From: a cyanobacterium endosymbiont of Epithemia clementina EcSB
GTDB lineage: Bacteria > Cyanobacteriota > Cyanobacteriia > Cyanobacteriales > Microcystaceae
DNA: 64,000 nt
Assembly (NCBI RefSeq): GCF_029919255.1
Contig: NZ_CP123991.1
Location: forward strand, 2,767,833-2,831,832
Direction: 5' to 3'
How positions within the stretch are numbered: the stretch's first letter is position 1; every line of letters starts with the position of its first letter. The position numbers and the translations under genes were made by a program. Below the pieces are notes generated by a model. That model saw only the letters and a program-made list of their open reading frames with translations, searched no databases and was not told the origin of the DNA. Positions 1-10,139 of the stretch are shown piece after piece.

Positions 1-143
1 ATTATTTATCTTTGCCTAATTTTAAGCTAAAAAAGTTTACCAATCTAGTTCATAGTTATGACGAAATATCTACCTCGATTTATGCTCTCCATTTTTTATT
101 CTTAAATTTAGTTAAAATTACAAAACCTGTTAAGATAAGTCAT

Positions 144-940
144 ATGCTTTCTAAAAAGAATAGCTCAATTTTATGAAGTTTTTAGTAACCTGCCAGAGCA
201 AGTTATGGATGAACAGATGTATTATTATTATGTATAATAATACAAGTGACTATAAAATTAATCGTCGTCAATTTCAGATATATTTAATTGAAAAATTACT
301 GAATTTAGTTCAGGTTTAAAACAGCAGTAAACCTAATTAATGTTAATTCTAAAATCAGAAAAAGCGCTTTCTATTTAGCTCAAAAATTCAAAGCAAATTA
401 GATTGAAATTCTCCTATCTCCTGTGTAAGCTACTAGAGCTGATAAAAAAATAAAAATTGATAGAAATAGTTAATTTCTAGATAGCTAGTACTTCTGTTTA
501 AGATGATAATTTTGACCTAGTGTAGTTTCTTGAAAATTGCGAACATATACTCAATAAAACTAAATGGCTTAATAAATGTTATCGAGTTCTTAGAGCAGGA
601 GTGATTTTAATTTTAGCAACTTGGAATCATCGTCCTATTAATTCTTTGTAAGAGACTTAACTCTTCTTTTAATTTATTTAAACATTGATTGTGTTTGACC
701 TAACAAAAATTAATTCTGAGATAGATTGACTTTTTTTTACAATACAAATCTATATTAAAATTAATTATATAGTCTAATCTTATTAGACAATAGTTACTTT
801 TAAACCTATCTTGATAACAAGTGAAACTATTCCTATCTCATTAAATATCTAATCATAAGTAATGATGAGTATTTTAAAATTTATAATCTTATCGATTAAA
901 TTGAGTGGAGTATTTGATGTCATATGTGCAAAACGAGTGA
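144..940 (+). pseudogene. Degraded SAM methyltransferase, gamma-tocopherol methyltransferase (VTE4)-like
   Basis: No open frame survives, but in-order fragments of one protein family can be read on the plus strand across several frames. They are an N-terminal AQFYEVFSNLPEQV (near 164), RRQFQIYLIEKLLNLVQV (near 263), YLAQKF (near 375), DDNFDLV (near 502) and CYRVLRAGVILILATWNHRP (near 580-640). In the family the last stretch is the post-motif region ending in a WCHRP-like sequence of VTE4-type C-methyltransferases, which act in tocopherol or plastoquinone synthesis. Stops interrupt nearly every segment, for example a TAG where the family has Trp before SLESGEH. The family assignment comes from remembered motifs; tocopherol versus another prenylquinone substrate cannot be decided. 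Confidence 0.68.
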
Positions 941-1065
941 AGACATTAAGTCTAGCATAATCCAACTTAAATACAAAACCAGCTAAAACATCGTCTATCT
1001 AAATGGGTATGGCTTTTGAAACACCTATTATTTGTAATCAGACTATGTCTTTTTTACGTTAAATC

Positions 1066-1995
1066 TCAAACTTTTGCTAAAAGATTAACAGGAGGAACAG
1101 AAAATTTTGTGCTCTCTTGAAGTAGATAGTCTAAAAACGCTTGAGCTACTACTGATAGTTGTTTACTCTCCCAATATGCTACATACCAACGACGTTTGAT
1201 CGGAAAATGTTCTACATCAAGTATAGTCAGTTCGCTATCCTTTCCCTCAGAAATCAGCGTATGTTGAGAAAGAATAGAAATCCCTAAGTTACCTGCAATT
1301 GCCTGCTTAATCGCCTCATTACTTCCTAATTCTAGGCGTACTTCAACAGATACACCGTGTTGATAGAACAGCTTTTGTATTGCCTGTCGAGTACCTGATC
1401 CTGATTCACGCATGATGAAGACTTCACCATCAAGATTGGTGATAGGAATGTTCTGTTTTCCAGCTAATGGATGGTTTCTAGGAGCAATCACCACTAAAGG
1501 ATTATCAAGAAAGGGTTGAGTTGATAATCCCATGCCATCAGGGGGTTCACTTACAACATACAAATCATCTCGGTTTTCCATTATAAGTTCCTGGATATGT
1601 TGATGATTGGTGACATTTAAAGAGATATCAATGCCAGGATATTGTTGACAAAACGTACCTAAAATTCGAGGAACAAAGTATTTTGCTGTGGTAATAACCG
1701 CTAATCTTAATTGTCCCCGTCGGGTTCCTTTTAAATCCGCTACTTTCATCTCAAAATTTTCTAACTTTCCAAAGATATCCTGACAGGTTTGAAGTAATTC
1801 TTTTCCAGCTTCAGTTAGATAAAGACGTTTACCAATTTGTTCAAACAACGGTAGACCGATAACTTTTGTTAGTTGTTTAATTTGGCTTGATACTGTAGGC
1901 TGAGTAATTAATAATTCTTCTGCTGCACGGGTAAAGCTTCCATGACGGGCCATAGTCTGAAAAACTTTTAACTGATGTAGAGTGGCTTGAATCAA
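1066..1995 (-). CDS. LysR-family transcriptional regulator, RbcR/CmpR type
   Basis: A 309-residue LysR-type regulator. An N-terminal winged helix-turn-helix (about residues 5-65, with GSFTRAAEELLITQPTVSSQ) is followed by a periplasmic-binding-like effector domain (about 90-295). Length and wording match the cyanobacterial RbcR/CmpR/NdhR group that controls carbon-fixation and inorganic-carbon genes in response to metabolites. The start is TTG at 1995, preceded by GAGGAA at a good distance; a nearby ATG is out of frame. Genes of this type usually face their target divergently, but upstream (2000-4450) only decayed sequence is seen, so the regulator may have lost its local target. Subfamily is inferred; RbcR versus CmpR is not resolved. 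Confidence 0.85.
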   Translation of the reverse strand: MIQATLHQLKVFQTMARHGSFTRAAEELLITQPTVSSQIKQLTKVIGLPLFEQIGKRLYLTEAGKELLQTCQDIFGKLENFEMKVADLKGTRRGQLRLAVITTAKYFVPRILGTFCQQYPGIDISLNVTNHQHIQELIMENRDDLYVVSEPPDGMGLSTQPFLDNPLVVIAPRNHPLAGKQNIPITNLDGEVFIMRESGSGTRQAIQKLFYQHGVSVEVRLELGSNEAIKQAIAGNLGISILSQHTLISEGKDSELTILDVEHFPIKRRWYVAYWESKQLSVVAQAFLDYLLQESTKFSVPPVNLLAKV

Positions 1996-3954
1996 TGGGC
2001 ATTTCCTCTAATTTAAGATTTTGAGTCTGCTGAAGTATTAAGTCATTTGCTCAAATCATAGATTAATTCTAATGGTTTTTCAAGTTTAATTTAGCTGACT
2101 TCTATAGTGATTATCATTAACTTTTACCAGTAAGAGCGCTAATAATAACAAATGCCACTGTCCCTTTTTGAGAAAATTACTGTTTTTTGTTAACCTAAAT
2201 AAAATTTGGGCAATAAATACTTATAGTAAAATTTTATATATAGAACTCGTCCAGTCTGTGAAGTTAAAATTTAAGGAAAAGATAAGCTGATCTTTCCTCT
2301 GGTCTGATGAGGGCTCACGCTTCTCTTCGGGCAAAAGTTTTTAGTTATGTTAAAAGACCAGATTGCATCGACTAAAATCAAGAAACCATTTAGAATGGTT
2401 GAAAAAAATTATTATTGACTATTTTTAGTACCGTGTTCAAACAAACTGACCTCAAAATTACTATCAAAACGCCAATTAAGATAATTGAGAATGTTTAAAT
2501 TACAAATTGCATTTATGAAGCTCAATCAGAAGTAATCACTAACCAGGACATTTCCAGACAAGGATATTCAATTAATTCTCTTTAACACTGGTTTCTAAAA
2601 TTAACCCGCTGACATATACATAAACGTAAAATACAAGATATTTATATTTTATTAGCAATAGCTAAATAAAATATAAATTTTTAAAAATTTCTACTTCCTA
2701 ATCAAATCAATTAAATCAATTAACAATCTTCAATTATATTTAAATTTTCTGGTATTTTCTTGCAAGATATTTGTTTCAATATTGGCAATCTGATATTTAG
2801 ATAGATCATAAGTTTTCTTGAAGAATATAGAGCCATTATCATCAAATAAACAACGACAAGAAACTTATTTTTCTATGTTCAAAAAGTCTTTCTATAATTC
2901 TCTGATACTCACCAGTTTAAGTTATTAAACTAAATTGTAATAAATTTTCTATATTTAGATAACTTTCAATATCATTGAGAACATTCAACTGAGCATTAAC
3001 TAGATTTAAAAAAGCCATAGTTATCAACACTAACTACAATTGTTAAAATAACAATTCCGTCATTCTATCCTATTTTAGGATCCTTAAATATTTCTTTAAA
3101 ATTTCATTAACTTCAGCTTTTTTTTATTTTAAAAAAATAAATTAGTAGTTAATATAGTTAATCTTACTTTTACATCAATGAGGAGTTTAACATATACACT
3201 TAATTATTAATAATAATTGCTATTTCATTTTTTTAGTCTTATAGCCTACTTGCCCAAAATTTTTTGTCGTTATTTTTTTATACAAATTAAGTAATTTTGC
3301 AGTGTGAAATGTAAGATTACTTAATAGTTTTTTGCTTATATAAGTATATAATACTTAATTTTACAAATAAAAATCTACTTTATCTAAGTGATTTACTTTT
3401 ATACTTTTATTCTTTTTTGAATGACACAGCATTCTTTAATCTTCTTTTTTCCACACTTTTTAGAGATTATATATTTTCCCAAAAGTTAGTTTCATTTTTC
3501 TTTTTTAGAAAATCCTAGGTAATTCTCAATTGTGATAAATTATTTTGTATTTTTGCGATAACTTTTAAAGAAAATATATTTTTTTACTTACATTTTCTTA
3601 TTTATAGAAAAGTTTTATTTTTATTTTATTTGTATAAAATTATTTCTATAAATTATATTTCTAGTTGTATTTCCTTATCGTTTAACCTATTTTTTATTTT
3701 TAAACTTTTCATCATTTTTAATTTCAACAGAATATTTTTACTTTTATTCTAATTATGGAGTCAATTTTTAGATACGAGTTAACTTTTATAGTTTCTACCC
3801 TTAGATTAAGTTATTTAGATTGTTAGATAAGTTGATATCTAGCTATTACTCTTTTTTTACTATTTTATACTTCTTGAGGCTTACTTAATTAAAAGAATAT
3901 GAATATTAATTGGCAATAGCAGTAATATAAAGCATCAAATTTTACTCAAACTAA

Positions 3955-3991
3955 AATAGTTGACAAGTAAACATATTTCTTGTCAACTATT
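3955..3991. repeat. 13-bp perfect inverted repeat (hairpin)
   Basis: The arms AATAGTTGACAAG (3955-3967) and CTTGTCAACTATT (3979-3991) are exact complements around an 11-nt spacer. There is no T-run and no adjacent gene, so it is not obviously a terminator; it could be an insertion-element end or a decayed transcript hairpin. Confidence 0.6.
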
Positions 3992-4360
3992 ACTAAAATT
4001 AGAAAGATAATTGACTAAAAGTTAAAGAAATAAAGTCTAAATGTTATTTAAATATATTTAAAATTAACGCCAATTTTATGCTCACCAATGTCTCTATCAT
4101 TTTCGAGCTTTATTTGAGCTTTTTGTAGGAGATTATTCTTTAATTTTTTTAGCGTATGTTGACAGGTTACCTACTTTTTAAAAAGTTTTTAATAAAAAAT
4201 TGTTGATTGAGGTACGACTATTTCCCTTGATGTAAATAAGACTGAAAAATAATATAGTTTACAATACCTAACCTTGTTACTTTCTAGTTCATATGGGAGA
4301 TGTTTTATCTTTATCAGAGACTACGAAACTTTTTAGAAAGTAAATTTCAAGAGAACTGGA

Positions 4361-4390
4361 GGGTGTATTAGCGTGGCGCAACACACCCTA
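4361..4390. repeat. Imperfect hairpin resembling dispersed cyanobacterial GGTGCGTTA-type repeat
   Basis: GGGTGTATTAGCGTGGCGCA followed by ACACACCC folds as GGGTGT/ACACCC with a partly paired interior. Wording and layout recall the short dispersed palindromes of many cyanobacterial genomes (GGTGCGTTA...TAACGCACC). It lies 65 bp past the stop of the minus-strand membrane protein and could also end that transcript. Assignment to that repeat family is from memory. Confidence 0.45.
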
Positions 4391-4454
4391 TAAACCATTT
4401 TGCTCAGTTACGGAAGAAAAAAGAAAAAGAATTACCTAAGAAACAGTATTTTCT

Positions 4455-5006
4455 CTAACGCCCCATACCTATTGCAGTAGCAATAGTCCAGCCATCTACT
4501 ATCATTAAAAATGAAGTTAATACTAATAAAACTAAATACATCCAAGGTTGAGATAAGGGACGAATATCAGTGGTATCAATTCCTGTTTTTTCAGTAACAA
4601 TATTTACCAAACGGGAAAATCCAGCAATTCGCATCGGTAATAAAAATGCTGTTTGAGCATCAAGAGAGACAAAATAGTAGACAAGTCCTCCCTGGCCAGT
4701 AGTGCGTGATTTTAAATCTTTAATTTTTGACCAAGGTAAAGACCATCCTTTGCGAAAAAAAGAGGGAATCCAACTCGGATAAGTTACTTTTATAGTATCC
4801 TCATCCACAATGACCCGTTCACTCAAGGCTCCTACTAAAACTATGAAGCCCATGACGATTCCTGTCCATAACATAAGAGGAGGAACAGAAGCGGATGTAA
4901 TGTCTGCAAGAAAGGGTAGGGGAAGAGTAAGAGAAAAATAAAGACTAATTAAAGTAATACGGATGAGCGGAGAAATACGAAAGGTTAACGGAAAGTGGGA
5001 AGACAC
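4455..5006 (-). CDS. Conserved hypothetical membrane protein
   Basis: 183 residues. Two hydrophobic segments near the N-terminus (about 15-35 and 42-62) and one at the C-terminus (about 155-180) flank a soluble middle of about 80 residues starting ERVIVDEDTIKVTYPSW. The middle alternates short strand-like runs (IKVTYPSW, WSLPWSKIKDLKSR, YFVSLDAQTAFLLP), which suggests a PH-like barrel as in other bacterial membrane proteins of this layout; that is inference. The start is GTG at 5006 and the ribosome-binding site is weak. It stands alone between decayed regions, and survival of a full frame there suggests it is still used. I do not recognise a function. Confidence 0.7.
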   Translation of the reverse strand: MSSHFPLTFRISPLIRITLISLYFSLTLPLPFLADITSASVPPLMLWTGIVMGFIVLVGALSERVIVDEDTIKVTYPSWIPSFFRKGWSLPWSKIKDLKSRTTGQGGLVYYFVSLDAQTAFLLPMRIAGFSRLVNIVTEKTGIDTTDIRPLSQPWMYLVLLVLTSFLMIVDGWTIATAIGMGR

Positions 5007-6992
5007 GCTAATATTTTTAAGAAGATTATCTTTTTATTCTTAACAGTTCCAGCTTTATTTTGCAAGATTATATATAGTTTGACTTCCTATCTATATTGGG
5101 TATGTTATGTGCACCAAAATTGTTAGGGGATAGTAACGGAGAAAAACGATGTTCCTACAACATGACTTAAGTGGTGACCTGGTTGCAGTTTTGAGGCTGG
5201 ACAATCTTTACCGCCTTTATAACAATCAAATTGTGTGACAATTTCACTGCGATGAGGAAATACAGGATTTCAAATTGTTATTTAAATCTGACATTATTTT
5301 CCTTTCAGGGACCCTTTACCAACTTATTAGATGAGACTTGACTATCATCGATAAACTGTTTACATGATCTCTTTAGTCCTGTTCTTGATAAATTTTTAGA
5401 CCTTAAGCTGGATATTTATAAATAAATCTACTCTAAAGGTAAATTTACAATTTATAACTTATAAGGTGATAGATTGAGCTGATTAAAAAATTTTTATCTC
5501 TGAAAGATAAATCAATAGCTTAACTAATTTTAATAAAACTAAAAAGAGAATTTAACTAAACTAATATTTTTTTACTAATTTATTGCAATCAATCTAGGAA
5601 AGATATAATCGCTAACCGTTAATAGACAGCCAATTTTTACCTAAAGAGCTTTAAATGGTTAACTTTAAATAAATTTTCAATAGTAAAGCTAAATTTTATC
5701 TAAAAAAAGGATGATATTTATCTAAAAATTATTGTATTTAACTATTTTTTAGCTTTAGATTTATTTAAGTTTACTTAATTGATTGACGATCACCTAAGTT
5801 TAGTTAGATACCAATATTACAGTTGTCTTAAGGGCAATACGTATAACAAATCAGTTAGGCCCAGAAAGGGTTGATAATTTTGTCAAAAAAATAGATATTT
5901 TTCATACAAATTAATTTTACAAGTATTCTTAATTTTTTATTTACAATAAACACATTTAAGCTTTAGAAAAAATATTAATAGTTTCTTTAATGAAGAAACC
6001 TTAAACATAAATAATCAAAAAAGTTACCTGACTAAATATGTTCAATTGTCACTTAATTCTTTCAAAAGAACACTAATTTCTTCGAAAACTGATTAAACTG
6101 ATGACATTCATAATCTATTTAAGTAAGTTTTAACTGTAAAAAAATTAGACAACAAAACAAATAAAATACTATAAATATTTATCATATTTTTTCGGTTTAC
6201 AGGAGTAATTAGCACAAAAATAGAAGATAAAGATTAGGAATTTGACAATATGTTTAATAGTTATTCTGATGATAATTTCTACTTTAGAGATAATTTATCG
6301 AACGAGCTTTCTGATTTATATAATTACAACTTTTAAAGAAGTAATTCATCATAATCTATCTGAGAATCTGTTATTAAATCTTGTAAATATAAAGAAATAT
6401 GATAAACCTATTCAAAATATGCTGCTCTTTTTATATTTTTAAGATAAAAGATACTGAGACTAAAATACACCATGATGAAATGATAAAGAAGGTTAACTGA
6501 GCGTATCAAAAATAAAATATACCATGACTTTTAGAGGTAATGTCAGCATTAAGAGAAATATAACTAACTTTTCAAGACCAAATATAAAAATCTCAAAAAT
6601 TAATTTTACTTATCTAAAATAGAAGCACCTAGCGATGTAGAAGAAATGATTTCATAAATTGAGTCTCAAGTTCGAGGGATAAAAAATATTAGTGATGTCC
6701 TACGAGATTTCCTCCATGAAAAGATAATAATTAAACTATCTTTGATAGGACCAGTTTTAATGATAAATACTACTCTTTAAGGAGAGAAAGAAATCGTTAG
6801 AGTGTAGCTATGAATTTTAATAGAAATTAAATCTTCGAATAAGTTTTAAAATTTAATTATAAGTATAGTAGGTAGGGTGAGGAGAAAACTTCTTAAACTT
6901 ACAAAAATTAGTTTTTAATTAAAATCTAACTTCATCTATCATTTATTTTATTGACTTATTCATCTTATAATTTATAGCAGTTGCAAAAACGG
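5007..6992. other. Gap of about 2 kb with traces of lost genes
   Basis: No intact gene. Besides the fragment at 5149-5340 (listed separately), the plus strand near 6620-6780 reads SDVEEMIS, a stop, then ESQVRGIKNISDVLRDFLHE, and near 6850-6920 a short run with VGRVRRKLLKL. The latter faintly recalls the start of cyanobacterial HMA-like proteins (PGRVRxKIxxL). A 66-codon frame at 6242-6442 has no protein-like composition and is not called. Confidence 0.5.
5149..5340 (+). pseudogene. Degraded gene fragment, family not recognised
   Basis: From ATG at 5149 the frame reads MFLQHDLSGDLVAVLRLDNL..., reaches a TGA after about 29 codons, and continues in frame as QFHCDEEIQDFKLLFKSDIIFLSG. Protein-like composition on both sides of the stop suggests a decayed conserved gene. 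I cannot name the family. Confidence 0.4.
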
Positions 6993-7622
6993 TTAAAACA
7001 TTTTCCTATTGTTTATTTCCCGATTGTCAAAATTTTCTAAACTGACCAAAAAATTACGAAGAAGTTGTTTTCCCGACGGAGTTAAGATACTTTCTGGGTG
7101 GAATTGTACCCCTTGAAGATTAGGATAACTTTGATGTTGAAGCCCCATAATGGTCCCGTCTTCAACCCAAGCAGTTATTTCAAATACTTGTGGTAGACTA
7201 TCTCGATCTACTACTAAACTATGGTAACGAGTGGCGCTAAAAGGATTTTCTAACCCCGTAAACACTCCGACTCCCTTATGATAGATTTGAGAGGTTTTGC
7301 CGTGCATTAACACAGGTGCGGCTACAACTCGTCCTCCATAAACTTGACCAAGACTTTGATGACCTAAACAGACCCCTAGAATGGGTATGGTCGGGCCTAA
7401 CTGTTTAATTAACGCGAGGGATATTCCTGCATCATCAGGACGGCCTGGACCCGGAGAAATCACAATTCCATTCGGTTGTAGATAACGAATCTCATCAATA
7501 GTAATTTGATCATTACGGTAAACTTGGATATCTAAAGCTACGGGAAGTTCAGCACCCAGTTCTCCTAAATACTGTACCAAATTATAGGTGAAACTGTCGT
7601 AATTATCGATAATAAGAATCAA
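6993..7622 (-). CDS. trpG: Anthranilate/aminodeoxychorismate synthase glutamine amidotransferase subunit
   Basis: A class I glutamine amidotransferase of 209 residues (family about 190-200). The N-terminus [20 protein letters not shown], the SPGPGRP loop, the nucleophile Cys in GVCLGHQ (about residue 85) and the His/Glu pair in QFHPES (about residue 175) are all present. It releases ammonia from glutamine for the TrpE or PabB partner, making anthranilate (tryptophan) or aminodeoxychorismate (folate); in cyanobacteria one subunit may serve both. The start is TTG at 7622 with AAGGAG seven bases upstream. It lies 76 bp beyond dgkA on the same strand and is probably the last gene of the ybeY-dgkA-trpG run. 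The last 10 residues are an extra tail. The partner gene is not in the window. Confidence 0.9.
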   Translation of the reverse strand: MILIIDNYDSFTYNLVQYLGELGAELPVALDIQVYRNDQITIDEIRYLQPNGIVISPGPGRPDDAGISLALIKQLGPTIPILGVCLGHQSLGQVYGGRVVAAPVLMHGKTSQIYHKGVGVFTGLENPFSATRYHSLVVDRDSLPQVFEITAWVEDGTIMGLQHQSYPNLQGVQFHPESILTPSGKQLLRNFLVSLENFDNREINNRKMF

Positions 7623-7698
7623 TACTTTTCTCCTTGAGGATTGCTGGGGGAGCAGTTAATCTCCACCCAAAATCTGCCTTTGACCTTAACGTAAAGTC

Positions 7699-8226
7699 TT
7701 ACAAAGTAAGAAGAAAAGGAACCAAAGGGGGTAATAGAATAAAACTGGCGACCAAAACTGCTGTCATCGCCCCAACCATTACCGCTCCGGCGGCACAATC
7801 CTTAGCAATTTTAGCTAAAATATGGTAGGACTGTCCCACAGTTAGATCAACCACCGATTCTAGAGCGGTATTCAATAACTCTAAAACCATCACGAGAGCA
7901 CAGGTTAAAGAAACAATAGCCAAGGCCACACCAGTGACTTGTAAAAAGAGTCCTAGGCTAATGGCAATCACAGTCATAAAGGTATGAATACGGAAATTAC
8001 GTTGAGTCTCAAAAGCATAACAAATGCCAGCCCAAGCATATTTAAAACTTAAAAACAAGTTAGGGGCAATTTGCCAAGCCGATTGCCGTCGGGAATGCAA
8101 TTCTAATTCTGCAGTTGGGCTTGTTTGGAGACTAGGATAGCTCCTGAAAGCAACACCAGAAGGCAATAGGGAAGAAGGGGCTAATTGGGGACGGGAGAAT
8201 TGATTCAAGTGTAAATTTGTTTTCAT
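7699..8226 (-). CDS. dgkA: Diacylglycerol kinase / undecaprenol kinase family membrane protein
   Basis: 175 residues. An N-terminal soluble stretch of about 60 residues precedes the conserved core: amphipathic helix (SFKYAWAGICYAFETQRNFR), two central membrane helices, the signature ELLNTALESVVDL (about 114-126), then AKIAKDCAAGAV and a last membrane helix. Members phosphorylate diacylglycerol or undecaprenol in the inner membrane; Gram-positive and cyanobacterial enzymes of this type often act on undecaprenol for cell-wall lipid recycling, but the substrate here is not shown. The order ybeY-dgkA-trpG is common in cyanobacteria. A later start within the extension cannot be excluded. Confidence 0.9.
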   Translation of the reverse strand: MKTNLHLNQFSRPQLAPSSLLPSGVAFRSYPSLQTSPTAELELHSRRQSAWQIAPNLFLSFKYAWAGICYAFETQRNFRIHTFMTVIAISLGLFLQVTGVALAIVSLTCALVMVLELLNTALESVVDLTVGQSYHILAKIAKDCAAGAVMVGAMTAVLVASFILLPPLVPFLLTL

Positions 8227-8306
8227 TATCTCAAAGTTTTACGACGGAACTGTTAAATTTTATTGGAAATACTGTGGAATTGAAACAATTTAATTAATTT
8301 AATATA

Positions 8307-8843
8307 TCAATTATTTCGCTGAAGGCCCACAAGTTTTAACAAAGTTTCTTGTTGTGCGAGCATCTGTCCTAAACTTTCTTTATCTGGATGATCCCAACCT
8401 AAAAGGTGTAGGAGTCCATGAGCCACTAACCATGCTAATTCTACGGTTAGAGAATGATGGTTTTGTCGTGCCTGTTTTCTAGCTGTATCCACCGAAATGA
8501 TAATATCTCCTAAATACAGGGGTTCATCAGTACTTATCTTTTCCAATGATTGAGGAACTTTCACTTCAAGAGCGGCAAACGCTAAAACATCTGTGGGTTG
8601 GTTTTTATGGCGATATTGGTTATTAAAAGTTTGTATTTCGTAATCGCTGGTTAACCTTAGACTCAGTTCGTAAGCCTCCGATTTAGCAGTTATTGAGTGT
8701 AGTTCTTCTAACCAAATTTGAATCCACTGTTGCCAAGTTTCTGTAAAAATATCAGAGACATCTGAGTCATTTGATGCTTTGAAGTCAAGAGCATACTGAA
8801 GATAAAGGTCAACCGTTAAGGTTTTTGAAGAAGAAAATGTCAT
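8307..8843 (-). CDS. ybeY: Endoribonuclease YbeY (16S rRNA maturation)
   Basis: 178 residues. The defining zinc motif HGLLHLLGWDH (HxxxHxxxxxH) is intact near residue 140, and the conserved RHKNQPTDVLAF segment precedes it. YbeY is a metal-dependent RNase used in 16S rRNA 3' end maturation and ribosome quality control. The start is the ATG at 8843. It lies 80 bp upstream of dgkA on the same strand and 13 bp after the DUF3285 gene, so all three may be co-transcribed. No damage is visible. Confidence 0.93.
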   Translation of the reverse strand: MTFSSSKTLTVDLYLQYALDFKASNDSDVSDIFTETWQQWIQIWLEELHSITAKSEAYELSLRLTSDYEIQTFNNQYRHKNQPTDVLAFAALEVKVPQSLEKISTDEPLYLGDIIISVDTARKQARQNHHSLTVELAWLVAHGLLHLLGWDHPDKESLGQMLAQQETLLKLVGLQRNN

Positions 8844-8856
8844 TATAACCTCGATT

Positions 8857-9060
8857 TTAACGAGTTAAATAGGAAATGCTAACAAGGAATCCTAATAAGC
8901 CTATCGTTGTTACTACAAAGTGCTTGATAGAAGTTCCTCTTTTGCGAACCATATTACGCATTGCTAGTTTGACGTAACTTGGTGGTGTGTCACTAGGAGT
9001 GGCATTAGGAGATAAAGATGGGATGTCAGTAGGTTTAGGGGATTGAGGTAAATTACTCAT
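8857..9060 (-). CDS. Small cyanobacterial membrane protein, DUF3285 family
   Basis: The likely start is the ATG at 9060, giving 67 residues; an upstream ATG at 9096 in frame would add 12 residues unlike the family. After a Pro/Ser-rich N-terminal third comes the family core YVKLAMRNMVRKRGTSIKHF and one membrane helix ending in YLTR. DUF3285 is a short cyanobacterial family of unknown function, typically next to ybeY and dgkA as here, 13 bp before ybeY. A function in envelope or membrane biology is only suggested by the neighbours. Confidence 0.82.
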   Translation of the reverse strand: MSNLPQSPKPTDIPSLSPNATPSDTPPSYVKLAMRNMVRKRGTSIKHFVVTTIGLLGFLVSISYLTR

Positions 9061-9096
9061 GAAATCTATTGAGTTTATTCTAATGACTATTGTCAT

Positions 9097-9795
9097 CTTA
9101 AATTTTAGAGGTAATTCCTTGATAATGGAACAGTTTGTTGCTAAGAACGAATTGACTTTTAAAAAGTCCTTTATTTGTTAATTGTCTAGGCAGTCAGACT
9201 CTTGTCTGATTTTTTGAGTAAAAGTTTATCTTCAGAAATCATAATAATTAATTTTTTAAAAATTTATATACCCAGTTTCGATATATTTTGCTCTTTTAAA
9301 TGTTTTAGAAAAGATGCTAATTAATCTATATCTACTATTTTATAGTCTTTTTTAGCCGATTTAATCGATTATGTTCCTGTTCCGCATCAGACATTTAATA
9401 TTTTTTCTGATAATTAATTACTTGTTCGATAAGAGTACGCTCTCCTAAATATACCCAAATTTAAAAGTTAATTACAGGATAAAATTCGGCAATTAACTTT
9501 TATGGCGTAGTCTTTAAAAACCTCTTTACACCACTGTTTCATAATTTTTAAGTTTTTTGCTTTATTTTAGTTATTAGTTGAAAATGATAGTAAAAGGTAA
9601 AATTAGTTTCTAACTACGTTAGATAACGGCAGCTAAAGTTAGTCCAGTTGCTTCTAGAAGTCATTCATCAAAGGCATATTCATAAACTCTAATCATGAAA
9701 ATAACTGGTAACTCCTTGATAAATAGATATTCCCAATCCCATCTTTACCATTACTAAAAAAGAATTTAGAAGACAATTTTTAAGGACAGTAGAAG
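9097..9795. pseudogene. Gap with degraded minus-strand coding fragments, family unknown
   Basis: Read on the minus strand, 9530 down to 9350 gives broken but protein-like sequence: MKQWCKEVFKDYAIKVNCRI, then after a frame change LGERTLIEQVINYQKKY, a stop, and MSDAEQEHNRLNRLKKTI. Near 9640-9690 a further run reads MIRVYEYAFDE. These look like one lost gene of a family I do not recognise. An inverted repeat AAAAGTTAATT/AATTAACTTTT sits at 9463-9501. Confidence 0.4.
9194..9215 (+). terminator. Rho-independent terminator without an intact upstream gene
   Basis: TCAGAC (9194-9199), loop TCTT, GTCTGA (9204-9209), then six T on the plus strand. All neighbouring genes are on the minus strand, so this terminator has no visible coding client. 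It may end a small RNA starting in 9100-9190 or be a relic. Confidence 0.5.
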
Positions 9796-10026
9796 CTAAA
9801 TATTGCTAAATTTACCAGTATCCATAAAGATGCTGCCTACCACAGATGAAATAGAAATAACAATTAATGCTGCAACAACAAGGACAAGAAGTTTACAATC
9901 ATTAACTAGAAAGTGAACCAATAAAGATTTTGTTGTGATGGAAGTGGGATTAGAATTGGTCATCATTGAAATGAGAAGTTTCCATAAAGCAGGGGTCAAC
10001 AGACGTTGATTTCCGTAAAGGTTCAA
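9796..10026 (-). CDS. Small single-pass membrane protein, unknown
   Basis: 76 residues from a TTG start at 10026, which has GGAGA and AAGGA sequences just upstream; an internal start at 9966 or 9963 (Met-Met) would leave about 55 residues. The protein has a polar N-terminal half and one long membrane helix (about 45-68, LLVLVVAALIVISISSVVGSIF) followed by MDTGKFSNI. Its composition is cleaner than that of the surrounding decay, so it is probably real, but I do not recognise the family. Confidence 0.5.
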   Translation of the reverse strand: MNLYGNQRLLTPALWKLLISMMTNSNPTSITTKSLLVHFLVNDCKLLVLVVAALIVISISSVVGSIFMDTGKFSNI

Positions 10027-10139
10027 CTTTTCCTTGTTGTCTCCTTTACTCTTCAGAAAAAGATTAAGCTTTGAATTAAAAACAACTAAATTGTGTTTCG
10101 ACTAACTTAGCAACGTTTGAGTTCTTTATGATTCATTTT

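Larger units (their letters stand above)
1996..4454. other. Long AT-rich gap with no intact gene
   Basis: About 2.46 kb, strongly AT-rich, with no credible open frame. One stretch on the minus strand (about 2735-2870) reads through as protein-like sequence containing CLFDDNGSIFFKKTYDLSKY and may be a remnant of an unrecognised gene. From 3000 to 3900 I see nothing but AT-rich sequence. Two inverted repeats, at 3955-3991 and 4361-4390, are listed separately. Confidence 0.6.

Noticed and set aside
6242-6442. 66-codon plus-strand frame rich in Ile, Leu and Tyr
   Set aside because: Composition follows AT-rich DNA, no ribosome-binding site, no neighbour and no family; most likely chance.
6590-6920. 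Possible HMA-like protein remnant (VGRVRRKLLKL)
   Set aside because: The resemblance is a single short phrase and the upstream fragment does not clearly belong to the same family.
7634-7828. 64-codon frame opposite the trpG-dgkA junction
   Set aside because: Shadow of the dgkA 3' end and spacer; no start signal.
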